This document shows positions 26,796-35,697 of a DNA stretch of 64,000 bases, piece after piece (the first letter of the stretch is position 1; the number at the start of each line of letters is the position of its first letter). The translations under genes and the position numbers were made by a program. The stretch lies in assembly GCF_963677945.1 (NCBI RefSeq), contig NZ_OY782578.1:1178001-1242000 (forward strand). Direction: 5' to 3'. Under the pieces are notes generated by a model. That model saw nothing but the letters and a program-made list of their open reading frames with translations, was not told where the DNA came from and did no database searches. The DNA is from an uncultured Bacteroides sp. (GTDB taxonomy: Bacteria > Bacteroidota > Bacteroidia > Bacteroidales > Bacteroidaceae).

Positions 26796-27128
26796 GGTTT
26801 TTACATATCCTTCCTTCTTAAGTAGCTCAACAATCTTAAGCTTGAAATCACCTTGAATAATAATTTCACTATCTTTGGCAGCTCCGCCAACTCCACATTT
26901 TGTTTTCAATAGCTTTCCAAGAGTTTTTAAATCCTCTTCTGTACCTACAAATCCAGTTATTAGTGTTACAACCTTTCCTCCTCTGTTTTTCTTATCAATG
27001 GCTACCCGAAGATTCTGTTTTGCTGGCTCCAAAGTTGTCTGTTCTGCATCTTCTTCTATATCATAATTGAAATCGGGGTTGGTTGAATATACCACATTCA
27101 ATCTCTCTTTCCAGTCATGCTTTTTCAT
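26778..27128 (-). CDS. SUI1/eIF1-family translation factor (YciH-like)
   Basis: This 116-residue protein has the SUI1 core at about 45-116 (VTLITGFVGTEEDLKTLGKLLKTKCGVGGAAKDSEIIIQGDFKLKIVELLKKEGY). Bacterial YciH proteins influence start-codon selection like eIF1. It is monocistronic and convergent with tsf. Confidence 0.9.
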   Translation of the reverse strand: MKKHDWKERLNVVYSTNPDFNYDIEEDAEQTTLEPAKQNLRVAIDKKNRGGKVVTLITGFVGTEEDLKTLGKLLKTKCGVGGAAKDSEIIIQGDFKLKIVELLKKEGYVKTKPIGG

Positions 27129-27223
27129 ACTTTCTTATTTTATTTGTATCCAAAAGTAACAAACTTATAGATATGTACAAAATAATCTTTTTCTTAATGC
27201 TCGCTTGTTTGGAAAAAATAGTG

Positions 27224-27231
27224 TATTTTTG
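27224..27231 (+). promoter_or_regulatory. Promoter -7 box of rex
   Basis: TATTTTTG followed by C matches TAnnTTTG, 29 bp upstream of the rex ATG. A TTTG at 27208-27211 is too close for a normal -33 element. Confidence 0.45.
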
Positions 27232-27260
27232 CAAATACCAATTTAATAAAATGGCTTTTT

Positions 27261-27911
27261 ATGAGTGATAATGAGCAAAATGTAATAAAAGTACCGGAAC
27301 CTTCTTTGCGCAGACTTCCATGGTATTTATCGAATGCGAAACTGCTTAAAAATAAAGGAGAACATTTTGTCTCTTCTACGCAGATTTCTAAAGAGATAAA
27401 TATTGATGCTTCTCAGATAGCAAAAGACCTGTCGTATGTAAATATATCAGGGCGAACAAGGGTGGGCTATGATATAGATGATCTAATTGCTGTTCTGGAA
27501 GACTTCCTCGGCTTTACAAATATGCATAAAGCTTTCTTGTTTGGTGTAGGTAGCCTGGGAGGAGCTCTTCTTCGTGACTCCGGTTTGAATCATTTTGGCT
27601 TGGAAATAGTTGCAGGTTTTGATGTTAATCCTGAACTTGTTGGTACATTTATAAACGGTATTCCAATCTTTCATTCGGATGAGTTTCAGGCAAAGATGCT
27701 TGAATATAACGTGAATATTGGAGTATTGACTGTTCCTATTGAAATAGCTCAGAATATTACTGATATAATGATTGAAGGAGGTGTAAAGGCAGTATGGAAC
27801 TTTACTCCTTTACGTATTCGGGTACCGGAAAATATTGTGGTTCAGAATACTTCTTTGTATGCTCATTTAGCTGTAATGTTCAACCGTTTAAATTTTAATC
27901 AGATAAAGTAA
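27261..27911 (+). CDS. rex: Redox-sensing transcriptional repressor Rex
   Basis: This 216-residue protein has an N-terminal winged-helix DNA-binding domain (about 15-75, with SSTQISKEINIDASQIAKDLSY) and a Rossmann domain with the NADH-binding GVGSLGGALLRDSG (95-108). Rex senses the NADH/NAD ratio and represses fermentation and respiration genes when NADH is low. Its stop overlaps the next ATG by 1 nt. Confidence 0.95.
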   Translation: MSDNEQNVIKVPEPSLRRLPWYLSNAKLLKNKGEHFVSSTQISKEINIDASQIAKDLSYVNISGRTRVGYDIDDLIAVLEDFLGFTNMHKAFLFGVGSLGGALLRDSGLNHFGLEIVAGFDVNPELVGTFINGIPIFHSDEFQAKMLEYNVNIGVLTVPIEIAQNITDIMIEGGVKAVWNFTPLRIRVPENIVVQNTSLYAHLAVMFNRLNFNQIK

Positions 27912-28528
27912 TGAAGATTATTGCCGTAGGAATGAACTACGCTGAACACAATAAAGAACTACATCCCACGTTAGTAATACCAAACGAGCCGGTTATCTTT
28001 ATGAAACCAGATTCTGCTTTACTTAAAAATGGAAAGCCGTTCTTTATTCCTGATTTCTCTGACGAAGTTCACTATGAAACAGAGTTAGTAGTGAAAATAA
28101 GCAGATTAGGGAAAAATATAGCTGAACGTTTTGCAAATCGTTATTATGATGAGGTGACTGTTGGTATTGACTTTACAGCCCGAGACCTGCAACGAAAAAT
28201 CCGTGAGGCAGGTAATCCCTGGGAAATATGTAAAGGATTTGATGATTCTGCTGCAATTGGCGAATTTGTTCCTGTTGATAAGTTTAAGGATATTCAAAAC
28301 CTGAATTTTCACCTGGATATTGATGGCAATCAAGTACAGAAAGGGAATACTGCCGACATGTTGTTTAAAGTAGATGAGATAATTGCTTATGTCAGTCGTT
28401 TCTTTACGCTGAAAATAGGAGATTTAATATACACCGGAACTCCTGTTGGAGTGGGACCGGTTGCAATAGGCCAACATTTGGAAGGTTATCTGGAAGAAGA
28501 GAAGCTGCTCGATTTCTATATTCGATAA
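27911..28528 (+). CDS. Fumarylacetoacetate-hydrolase-family protein
   Basis: This 205-residue single-domain FAH-fold protein has the characteristic VHYETELVV (the Glu pair binds the metal), GIDFTARDLQ and IYTGTPVGVGPV segments. The family includes acylpyruvases and oxaloacetate decarboxylase/tautomerase; the substrate is unresolved here. It is translationally coupled to rex by the TAATG overlap, which ties it to redox-responsive expression. Confidence 0.9.
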   Translation: MKIIAVGMNYAEHNKELHPTLVIPNEPVIFMKPDSALLKNGKPFFIPDFSDEVHYETELVVKISRLGKNIAERFANRYYDEVTVGIDFTARDLQRKIREAGNPWEICKGFDDSAAIGEFVPVDKFKDIQNLNFHLDIDGNQVQKGNTADMLFKVDEIIAYVSRFFTLKIGDLIYTGTPVGVGPVAIGQHLEGYLEEEKLLDFYIR

Positions 28529-28560
28529 GTTATTTGCTTTTTTAAAAGCAAGGAGGGTAT

Positions 28561-31500
28561 ATGTGTAGCCGAAACTATATTTTCTTACTTCTTCTTTCTC
28601 TGTTTTCCTTGTCTATTTCAGCGCAGAACTTTACTTCGTTGAAGTGGCAGGATTCTTTTGTTTCGGATCAGCCTTTATTTGCAGATGCACATTATGTAGC
28701 AAATAGTAAACTCCCCCGTTATATTCAAAATATAGATCTCGGACCGGATTATAATAATTATACTTACAGCGTAAAGATTGAATATCCGGAGTTCCAGACG
28801 TTATCAAAAAGCAATAGTTCATTTTTAACGGCGGTAGGTGAACCTCTTGCTTCATATCCGAAGGCTGATACCCGCATATTTGTTTCTGCCAGGAAAGGAA
28901 TTCTTGAAGTCTCTTTTGTGCCTCTTGTTTATCGCAACGGTGAATATCAATGCATAAATTCTTTCAAACTAACGCTGGAGAAATCTATTGCTAAGCAAAA
29001 ACGGGCAAGTACCGGAACAAATCTTCATTCGTTTGCTTCAAGTTCCATATTATCCACAGGTAAGTGGGTGAGGATACGAGTTGGCGAATCTGGCGTATAC
29101 AAAATAACTGCCGCCGAACTTCAACAGATGGGATTTACAAATCCTGCAAAGGTGCGGTTGTATGGTTATGGTGGCCGCATTCTTCCTGAAAGTTTTAAGA
29201 AATCAAAGATAGATGACTTACCAGAAATCCCGTTATGGCGGGGCGATGGTTATGTCCTTTTTTATGCGAATGGCGTAGTTCGTTGGGATGAGAATTCCGG
29301 AGTTACGGGCTTTACGCATACCAATAATTGCTATTCTAGCTATGGATATTATTTCCTGACTGAAGGAAATGAGACGCCTCTGACTTTTCCTGCAGAAGAA
29401 TCTTTGACTTCAGGAAGTGCAAAAACTGTGACTACCTTTGATGGTTATGCTCTCTATGAAAAGGATGCTTTTAATTGGACTGCTTCTGGTAGAGAGTTAT
29501 ATGATAGTTACGATTTTGTTTCCGGAAACACGAAGAATTATTCCTTTACCTTGCCAGGAATAACAAATGATAAAGCATATTGCACTGTTGCTTTTGCTGC
29601 TAAATCTGACGTTTACACAACTGTTGGTGTTCAGATAGACGGAACAAACTATGGACAATTTTCTATTGCTTCAGCTCCTATAAATGATTCGTATTGTAAA
29701 GCACAGCCAGGAAGTGGAACGGTTATCTGGGATGGCAATAAAAATGAGAATACTACCGTGACTCTTACACATACACGTGGAGCGGGATCTTCTGGCAGGC
29801 TTAATTATATTCAACTGAATTATAGAAGAAAGCTTGCACTGTATGATTCTTATACAACTTTCCGTGATTTGCCATCCGTGGGTGATGTTACTACCTATGT
29901 GATTGCCGGGGCTAACAGTAATATGAAAGTTTGGGATGTTACCACTCCGGGCGATTATCGGCAAATGAACGGTACATTGAGCGACGGCAAATATTCGTTC
30001 ACTGTTAATAACCCATCTTTACGAGAATTTGTTGCGGTAGATGTTAACGGAACTAATTTTAAGAAAGTCGAGATTGTAGGAGATGTAAGTAATCAGAATC
30101 TGCATTCATTTGAACAGTGCGATATGGTGATTATTGTGCCTTCCAATGGTGATTTCCTGTCTGAAGCAGAACGTTTAGCCGAAGCTCACCGTACTAAAGA
30201 CGGAATGACTGTTCACGTTGTAACAGCAGATCAGGTGTATAATGAATTCTCTTCCGGTACTCCTGATGCTACCGCTTACCGTTGGTTTATGAAGATGTTT
30301 TATGATCGTGCCGTAGTTTCAGGAACTGAGAATACAGCCGGTAGCAAGCTGCCTAAATATCTATTGCTTTTTGGTGATTGCGCCTGGGATAACAGAATGA
30401 TAACCTCTTCCTGGCAGGGATATTCGCCCGATGATTTTTTATTGGGATATCAGTCTAATAACTCAACGTGGGAAACTTACTCTTATGTAACGGATGACTA
30501 TTTGGGTTTGCTGGATGATGAAGACGGAGCAAGTCTGGAATATGATGGAATGGATATTGGAGTTGGTCGATTCCCGGTTCGTACAGCTACTGAAGCTAAG
30601 CAGATGGTTGATAAAACCATAGCCTATATGCAAAATAAAGAGCTTGCTTCCTGGAAAAATTCAATCTGCTTTGTGGCCGATGATGGAGATAATAATTTGC
30701 ACATGACTCAGGCTGAAGAACTGGCTACTAAAGTGGAGACTAACTATCCGGACTTTTTAGTGAATCGTATTTATGGAGATGCCTATAAGTGGGAAACAAC
30801 AGCTACCGGACACACCTATAAACAGGCAACTAAACGTTTACTTGAACTTTTCAAGGAAGGTATGTTTATGGTAAATTACACAGGACATGGAGGCCCTAAT
30901 GGCTGGTCGGCAGAGAATATTCTTGTTTCTTCAGATATTACTGCATTAAGTTCTTCCAGATTACCACTTTGGGTTACTGCCACTTGCGACTTTTGCAGAT
31001 ATGATGATATCTCAACTTCTGCCGGTGAACTTGCTTTTCTGAATAATAAGGGAGGGGCAATAGCGCTGTTTACTACTTCCAGAGTGGTTTATGCACAAAA
31101 CAATTCCAATCTGAATAAAGTCTTTTGTAAATACGTGTTCAGTAAACAAGATGGTAACCGGTTACGATTGGGAGATATTATGCGTTTGTCTAAATGCGAT
31201 CCTAATTTAAGCGGAGACCTGAATAAACTGAAATTTTCCTTGATTGGCGACCCGGCATTAATGCTTGCCTATCCGGATTACAAAGTTGTGGTTGATAAGT
31301 TTAAAGGTGAGGATGCTTCGGCTTCCGATTTAGTTATAAAAGCCGGTGGAAAAGTTCAGGTTCAGGGAAGGGTTACCGATACTGACGGAAATACCTTGAC
31401 CGATTTTAATGGGAAGATTTATCCTACAGTTTTTGATAACAAAGAAACAGTTACTACTTTGAATAATGATGGAACATCCGAGGCAGGAGGTTTCACTTTC

Positions 31501-32373
31501 TCTCAAAGAGAAAAGAAACTCTTTTCGGGCAGCGATTCCATCCGATCAGGGAATTTCTCTTTTACCTTTCCGGTTCCAAAAGATATTAATTACTCTAACG
31601 AACAGGGAATGCTTAATTTCTATGCTGCCGAATCTGCAACCGGCAGGGAAGCTCAGGGAGCTTACAATAATTTCGTAATTGGAGGAACGGAACAAGGAAC
31701 GGCAGATACCGACACTCTCGGTCCGAAAATAAATCTTTATCTCAATACTCCCGAATTTGTTTATGGAGGAAAAACAAACGAAACTCCTTACCTTGTTGCT
31801 GACCTCGAAGATAGTGATGGGGTAAATACGGTTGGAAATGGCATCGGACATGATATTGTGGCAATTATAGATAATTCGCCTATATATTCTTATGTGTTGA
31901 ATAATTATTATGAATCTTATTTTGGTGATTACACTAAAGGAACGGTACGATACAGTCTTCCAACTTTGACAGAAGGAAAGCACAAATTATTCTTCCGTGC
32001 ATGGGATGTTATGAACAACTCTTCCTCAACTTCTTTGGAGTTTGAGGTGGTAAACGGACTGAAACCGGGATTGTTTGATGTGTATTGCACGAAGAGTCCG
32101 GCAAGAGATAACACTACGTTTGTACTTAGTCATGATCGCCCGGAAGCTACACTGGATGTAACACTCTCTGTATACGATTTCTCCGGAAGAGTATTGTGGA
32201 CCCATACCGAATCTGGCATGAGTGCCAATAGCTATTATTACGTAGATTGGAATTTAACCAGCAATGGCGGTCAGCGGCTTGCTTCGGGAGTTTATTTGTT
32301 CCGTGCTTCCATTACGTCGGGCGGAAGTAAAGAGAGTACCCGTGCAGGAAAAATAGTCATTCTGGCACAATAA
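28561..32373 (+). CDS. porU: Type IX secretion sortase PorU-like C25 peptidase
   Basis: This 1270-residue protein has a signal peptide (1-21), a beta-rich N-terminal region (about 30-400) and a gingipain-type C25 peptidase domain (about 510-920). The expected catalytic pair is His776 in NYTGHGGPNGWS and Cys809 in TATCDFCRYD, 33 residues apart. The end (about 1180-1270) is a FlgD/CTD-like Ig fold with GVYLFRASI. PorU removes the C-terminal signal of T9SS cargo and attaches it to A-LPS. The porV gene follows directly, which strongly supports the call. No other T9SS channel gene is in the window. Confidence 0.88.
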   Translation: MCSRNYIFLLLLSLFSLSISAQNFTSLKWQDSFVSDQPLFADAHYVANSKLPRYIQNIDLGPDYNNYTYSVKIEYPEFQTLSKSNSSFLTAVGEPLASYPKADTRIFVSARKGILEVSFVPLVYRNGEYQCINSFKLTLEKSIAKQKRASTGTNLHSFASSSILSTGKWVRIRVGESGVYKITAAELQQMGFTNPAKVRLYGYGGRILPESFKKSKIDDLPEIPLWRGDGYVLFYANGVVRWDENSGVTGFTHTNNCYSSYGYYFLTEGNETPLTFPAEESLTSGSAKTVTTFDGYALYEKDAFNWTASGRELYDSYDFVSGNTKNYSFTLPGITNDKAYCTVAFAAKSDVYTTVGVQIDGTNYGQFSIASAPINDSYCKAQPGSGTVIWDGNKNENTTVTLTHTRGAGSSGRLNYIQLNYRRKLALYDSYTTFRDLPSVGDVTTYVIAGANSNMKVWDVTTPGDYRQMNGTLSDGKYSFTVNNPSLREFVAVDVNGTNFKKVEIVGDVSNQNLHSFEQCDMVIIVPSNGDFLSEAERLAEAHRTKDGMTVHVVTADQVYNEFSSGTPDATAYRWFMKMFYDRAVVSGTENTAGSKLPKYLLLFGDCAWDNRMITSSWQGYSPDDFLLGYQSNNSTWETYSYVTDDYLGLLDDEDGASLEYDGMDIGVGRFPVRTATEAKQMVDKTIAYMQNKELASWKNSICFVADDGDNNLHMTQAEELATKVETNYPDFLVNRIYGDAYKWETTATGHTYKQATKRLLELFKEGMFMVNYTGHGGPNGWSAENILVSSDITALSSSRLPLWVTATCDFCRYDDISTSAGELAFLNNKGGAIALFTTSRVVYAQNNSNLNKVFCKYVFSKQDGNRLRLGDIMRLSKCDPNLSGDLNKLKFSLIGDPALMLAYPDYKVVVDKFKGEDASASDLVIKAGGKVQVQGRVTDTDGNTLTDFNGKIYPTVFDNKETVTTLNNDGTSEAGGFTFSQREKKLFSGSDSIRSGNFSFTFPVPKDINYSNEQGMLNFYAAESATGREAQGAYNNFVIGGTEQGTADTDTLGPKINLYLNTPEFVYGGKTNETPYLVADLEDSDGVNTVGNGIGHDIVAIIDNSPIYSYVLNNYYESYFGDYTKGTVRYSLPTLTEGKHKLFFRAWDVMNNSSSTSLEFEVVNGLKPGLFDVYCTKSPARDNTTFVLSHDRPEATLDVTLSVYDFSGRVLWTHTESGMSANSYYYVDWNLTSNGGQRLASGVYLFRASITSGGSKESTRAGKIVILAQ

Positions 32374-32420
32374 TAACCCCGATAAAAAGTTTTATATAAA
32401 CAGATGTTTAAAAAGAAAGT

Positions 32421-33599
32421 ATGAAAGAACTAAAAGAATATATCCTTTTAATCCTTATCCTCTTTGCTAATCACAATTTGCAGGCGCAAGATGTAAAGAA
32501 CCAGTTCAACCCTGTGAATACAGGTGTAACTTCGCTTTCCATAGCTCCCGATTCAAGAGGTGGTGCGATGGGTGACGTTGGTGCTGCCACCGATCCGGAT
32601 GTGAACTCACAATTCTGGAACCCGGCGAAGTACCCGTTTACCGTGAGTCGTGCAGGAGTTTCTCTTTCCTATACCCCATGGCTCCGTCAGTTGGTGAATG
32701 ATATTGATTTGGCTTATGTGGCAGGTTATTACCGTATCGGTGATTATCAGGCGCTGAGTGCTTCTTTAAGATACTTTTCTCTTGGTGAAGTTACTGTGGG
32801 ACAAAGTTCGGCCGAAGATATCGGATATACTATCAACCCGTATGAGATGTCTTTTGATGTGGGATATTCGCGTATGCTTTCCGAGAATTTATCGGCAGCT
32901 GTGGCCTTACGTTTTATTTACTCGGATTTGGCTTACAGACAGGATGAAGATGTAAATCCGGGCTCTGCCTTTGCTGCAGATATGGCTATGTATTACAATC
33001 GATATGTTATGATGGGGCAACGTGAGTGCAACCTTGCTTTTGGTATGAATATATCCAATATTGGTAGTAAAATATCCTATGACAGTGGTAATACCAGTGA
33101 GTTTATTCCTACGAATCTTCGTTTGGGAGGCTCTCTGTTAATGCCAATTGACGAGTATAACACCTTTGCCATCAGCGCAGATGCCAATAAATTACTGGTT
33201 CCTACCCGTCCTTTGCAAAAAGATGGTGAGACTGATACAGATTATCAGGACAGACTGCAAAGGGATTACCGCGATATGTCACCCATTAGCGGAATCTTTA
33301 AATCCTTTAGCGATGCACCGGGTGGTTTTAAAGAAGAGATGCAGGAAGTTCAGTGGTCTATTGGTGCTGAATACACCTATCACCAGCAATTCTCAGTGAG
33401 AGGTGGTTATCATTATGAAAATCAGAACAAAGGAAATAGGAAATATTTCTCAGTAGGAGCGGGTTTTAAAATGAATGTATTCTCACTGGATGCAGCTTAC
33501 CTGATATCAACAGCGCAAAGCAATCCGTTGGATCAGACATTGCGATTCTCTCTTTCTTTTGATATGGATGGTATAAAAGATATTTTTGGTAAAAGATGA
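32421..33599 (+). CDS. porV: Type IX secretion outer-membrane protein PorV (LptO)
   Basis: This 392-residue protein has a signal peptide (about 1-22), the PorV start QFNPVNTGVTSLSIAPDSRGGAMGDVGAATDPD, and a FadL-like beta-barrel with aromatic strand ends (final strand LRFSLSFDM). PorV shuttles T9SS substrates to the PorU attachment complex. It lies 47 bp after porU, and its stop overlaps the ispF ATG by 4 nt. Confidence 0.9.
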   Translation: MKELKEYILLILILFANHNLQAQDVKNQFNPVNTGVTSLSIAPDSRGGAMGDVGAATDPDVNSQFWNPAKYPFTVSRAGVSLSYTPWLRQLVNDIDLAYVAGYYRIGDYQALSASLRYFSLGEVTVGQSSAEDIGYTINPYEMSFDVGYSRMLSENLSAAVALRFIYSDLAYRQDEDVNPGSAFAADMAMYYNRYVMMGQRECNLAFGMNISNIGSKISYDSGNTSEFIPTNLRLGGSLLMPIDEYNTFAISADANKLLVPTRPLQKDGETDTDYQDRLQRDYRDMSPISGIFKSFSDAPGGFKEEMQEVQWSIGAEYTYHQQFSVRGGYHYENQNKGNRKYFSVGAGFKMNVFSLDAAYLISTAQSNPLDQTLRFSLSFDMDGIKDIFGKR

Positions 33600-34075
33600 A
33601 AATAAGAGTTGGTTTTGGATTTGACGTTCACGCACTTGTTTCTGAGCGTGAATTGTGGCTCGGCGGAATAAAGCTGGAACATGAGAAAGGATTGTTAGGA
33701 CATTCGGATGCGGATGTATTGCTTCATGCAGTGTGCGATGCACTATTGGGTGCGGCAAATATGCGGGATATAGGATTTCATTTCCCTGATAATGCCGGAG
33801 AATATAAGAATATTGATAGTAAAATACTTCTTGCAAGAACAATGGAACTAATCCGTTCCAAAGGTTATGAGTTGGGAAATATTGATGCTACGGTTTGTGC
33901 CGAACGCCCCAAACTGAATCCTCACATTCCGGCCATGAAGAAAGCAATGGCTGCTGTAATGAATGTAGATGAGGATGATATTTCCATTAAAGCAACAACT
34001 ACCGAAAAACTGGGCTTTACGGGTAGGGAAGAAGGTATTTCGGCTTATGCCACGGTACTGATAACCAAAGAATAG
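33596..34075 (+). CDS. ispF: 2-C-methyl-D-erythritol 2,4-cyclodiphosphate synthase
   Basis: This 159-residue protein has the IspF zinc-binding Asp10 and His12 in GFGFDVHAL, GHSDADVLLHAVCDALLGA (about 38-56), and the C-terminal TTTEKLGFTGREEGI. It forms the cyclic diphosphate in the MEP isoprenoid pathway. IspD of the same pathway is at 60772. ATGA overlap with porV. Confidence 0.97.
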   Translation: MKIRVGFGFDVHALVSERELWLGGIKLEHEKGLLGHSDADVLLHAVCDALLGAANMRDIGFHFPDNAGEYKNIDSKILLARTMELIRSKGYELGNIDATVCAERPKLNPHIPAMKKAMAAVMNVDEDDISIKATTTEKLGFTGREEGISAYATVLITKE

Positions 34076-34096
34076 AAAAACTTATAGATAGAAAAG

Positions 34097-34118
34097 AAGA
34101 GCTTCGGCTCTTTTTTTA
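34097..34118 (+). terminator. Terminator of porU-porV-ispF
   Basis: The stem AAGAGC (34097-34102) pairs with GCTCTT (34107-34112) with a TTCG tetraloop and a TTTTTTT tract, 21 bp after the ispF stop. Confidence 0.9.
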
Positions 34119-34121
34119 TGC

Positions 34122-34199
34122 CCTTGTACAAAAGATTGTTTTCTTCTGTACAGAACAATTAATTCTTTTGTACAAAAGAATACAATCTTTTGTACAAGG
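34122..34199. repeat. Four-unit palindromic array, TGTACA core, 22-bp period
   Basis: Four palindromes share the core TGTACA, centred at 34127.5, 34149.5, 34171.5 and 34193.5, exactly 22 bp apart. Unit 1 (CCTTGTACAAAAGATTGT, 34122-34139) is the exact reverse complement of unit 4 (34182-34199). Unit 2 (TTCTGTACAGAA) and unit 3 (TTCTTTTGTACAAAAGAA) are perfect palindromes. The whole 78 bp is therefore a nested dyad. It begins right after the ispF terminator and ends 116 bp before the subtilase gene. Function unknown. Confidence 0.88.
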
Positions 34200-34269
34200 A
34201 TTTATTAATTCCTCGCCGCTTATCTTAAATTTAATTCCATAATCCTTTTTATTTCCTGCCATCAATACA

Positions 34270-34277
34270 TATATTTG
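34270..34277 (+). promoter_or_regulatory. Promoter -7 box of the subtilase gene
   Basis: TATATTTG followed by C matches TAnnTTTG, 38 bp upstream of the start codon. The -33 region is T-rich without an exact TTTG. Confidence 0.5.
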
Positions 34278-34315
34278 CAAGTATAACTATGTAAAATGAT
34301 AAAACACATTAGAAA

Positions 34316-35686
34316 ATGAAAAAAGTAAGTTTGATTGCTATTGCCCTTTTACTTGTGGCCGTAGCTCAGGCGAAAGTTACGTATAAGTTTCGAATCAGTC
34401 TGACTGATAAAAATAATACTGAATATTCACTTGATAAACCTCAGCAATTCCTATCCGAAAAGGCTTTACTTCGCCGGGCCAAACAAAAACTGGCCGTAGA
34501 TTCTACCGACCTTCCTATTCCCGGTAAATATTTAAAAGCTATTCGTGCCACTGGTGCTAAGGTGCTTGTAACAAGTAAATGGAACAATACTGTTGCGGTG
34601 AGTTGTGCAGATTCATTATTGGTGAATAAAATTGCAAAGCTTCCTTTCGTAGCCAATACCGAGCTGGTTTGGATGGGTGAAGAACAAACTCAGTCTTCTG
34701 ATGCCGCACAGAAAGAGGAAGTGACTAATAATCTGGAAAAAACAGATAACTACTACGGAAAGGCTTTTCATCAGATTGAAGTTCATAACGGACAGAAATT
34801 GCATGAAGCAGGTTTCCGTGGACAAGGAATGACAGTGGCCATTATCGATGGTGGGTTTAAGAATGCAAATAAACTAGCAGCATTAAAATCTTTGAAGTTA
34901 TTAGGTACACGAGATTTTGTAAAACCTAATTCAGATATTTATGAGGAAAACAATCATGGAATGAAGGTGCTTTCATGCATGGCATCCAATGAGCCATATT
35001 CTATTGTAGGTACTGCACCTGAGGCTTCTTACTGGTTGCTTCGCTCAGAAGATACCAGCTCTGAAAACTTAGTGGAACAGGATTACTGGGCGGCTGCCAT
35101 AGAATTTGCCGATAGTGTAGGAGTGGATGTGGTAAATACTTCGCTTGGTTACCGCACTTTCGACGATTCCTCTAAAAATTATACTTATCAGGACCTTAAC
35201 GGAAAGAAAGCAATGATTTCTCGTTCTGCCGGAATGGCTGCCGATAAAGGTATGGTTTTAGTGTGCAGCGCCGGAAACGAAGGTCGCGGATCATGGAAAA
35301 AGATTACTCCTCCGGCCGATGCATTCAATGTGATAACTGTTGCAGCGGTGGATTCAACACTGAATCTGGCACCGTTTTCTTCGGTAGGTAATACTACCGA
35401 TAACCGTGTTAAACCGGATGTTTCTGCTATTGGCGAGAGAACAATTCTGCTGAATACAAACGGAGAAGTGGGTCATGCAAACGGAACATCTTTTTCTACT
35501 CCAACCTTCTGCGGACTGGTTACCTGCTTGTGGCAGGCTTGCCCTCAGCTTACGGCAAAAGAGGTCATTGAGCTGGTACGCAAATCATGCAATCATTATG
35601 CTTTTCCTGATAATATTTACGGTTATGGTGTGCCCGATATATACAAGGCTTATCTTACCGTTCATCCGGAAATAGCAACAAAATAG
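34316..35686 (+). CDS. Secreted S8-family (subtilisin-like) serine peptidase
   Basis: This 456-residue protein has a signal peptide (1-19), an inhibitor-like propeptide region (about 25-120), and a subtilase domain with the full triad: Asp178 (VAIIDGGF), His214 (NNHGMKVLS) and Ser392 (NGTSFSTP). There is no C-terminal T9SS sorting domain, so its proximity to porUV does not make it a cargo. Substrate unknown. xseA follows 11 bp later on the same strand. Confidence 0.9.
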   Translation: MKKVSLIAIALLLVAVAQAKVTYKFRISLTDKNNTEYSLDKPQQFLSEKALLRRAKQKLAVDSTDLPIPGKYLKAIRATGAKVLVTSKWNNTVAVSCADSLLVNKIAKLPFVANTELVWMGEEQTQSSDAAQKEEVTNNLEKTDNYYGKAFHQIEVHNGQKLHEAGFRGQGMTVAIIDGGFKNANKLAALKSLKLLGTRDFVKPNSDIYEENNHGMKVLSCMASNEPYSIVGTAPEASYWLLRSEDTSSENLVEQDYWAAAIEFADSVGVDVVNTSLGYRTFDDSSKNYTYQDLNGKKAMISRSAGMAADKGMVLVCSAGNEGRGSWKKITPPADAFNVITVAAVDSTLNLAPFSSVGNTTDNRVKPDVSAIGERTILLNTNGEVGHANGTSFSTPTFCGLVTCLWQACPQLTAKEVIELVRKSCNHYAFPDNIYGYGVPDIYKAYLTVHPEIATK

Positions 35687-35697
35687 AAATTCCATTC

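Noticed and set aside
34316-35686. Subtilase as a T9SS cargo because it is near porUV
   Set aside because: The C-terminus ends soon after the catalytic domain and has no CTD sorting domain.
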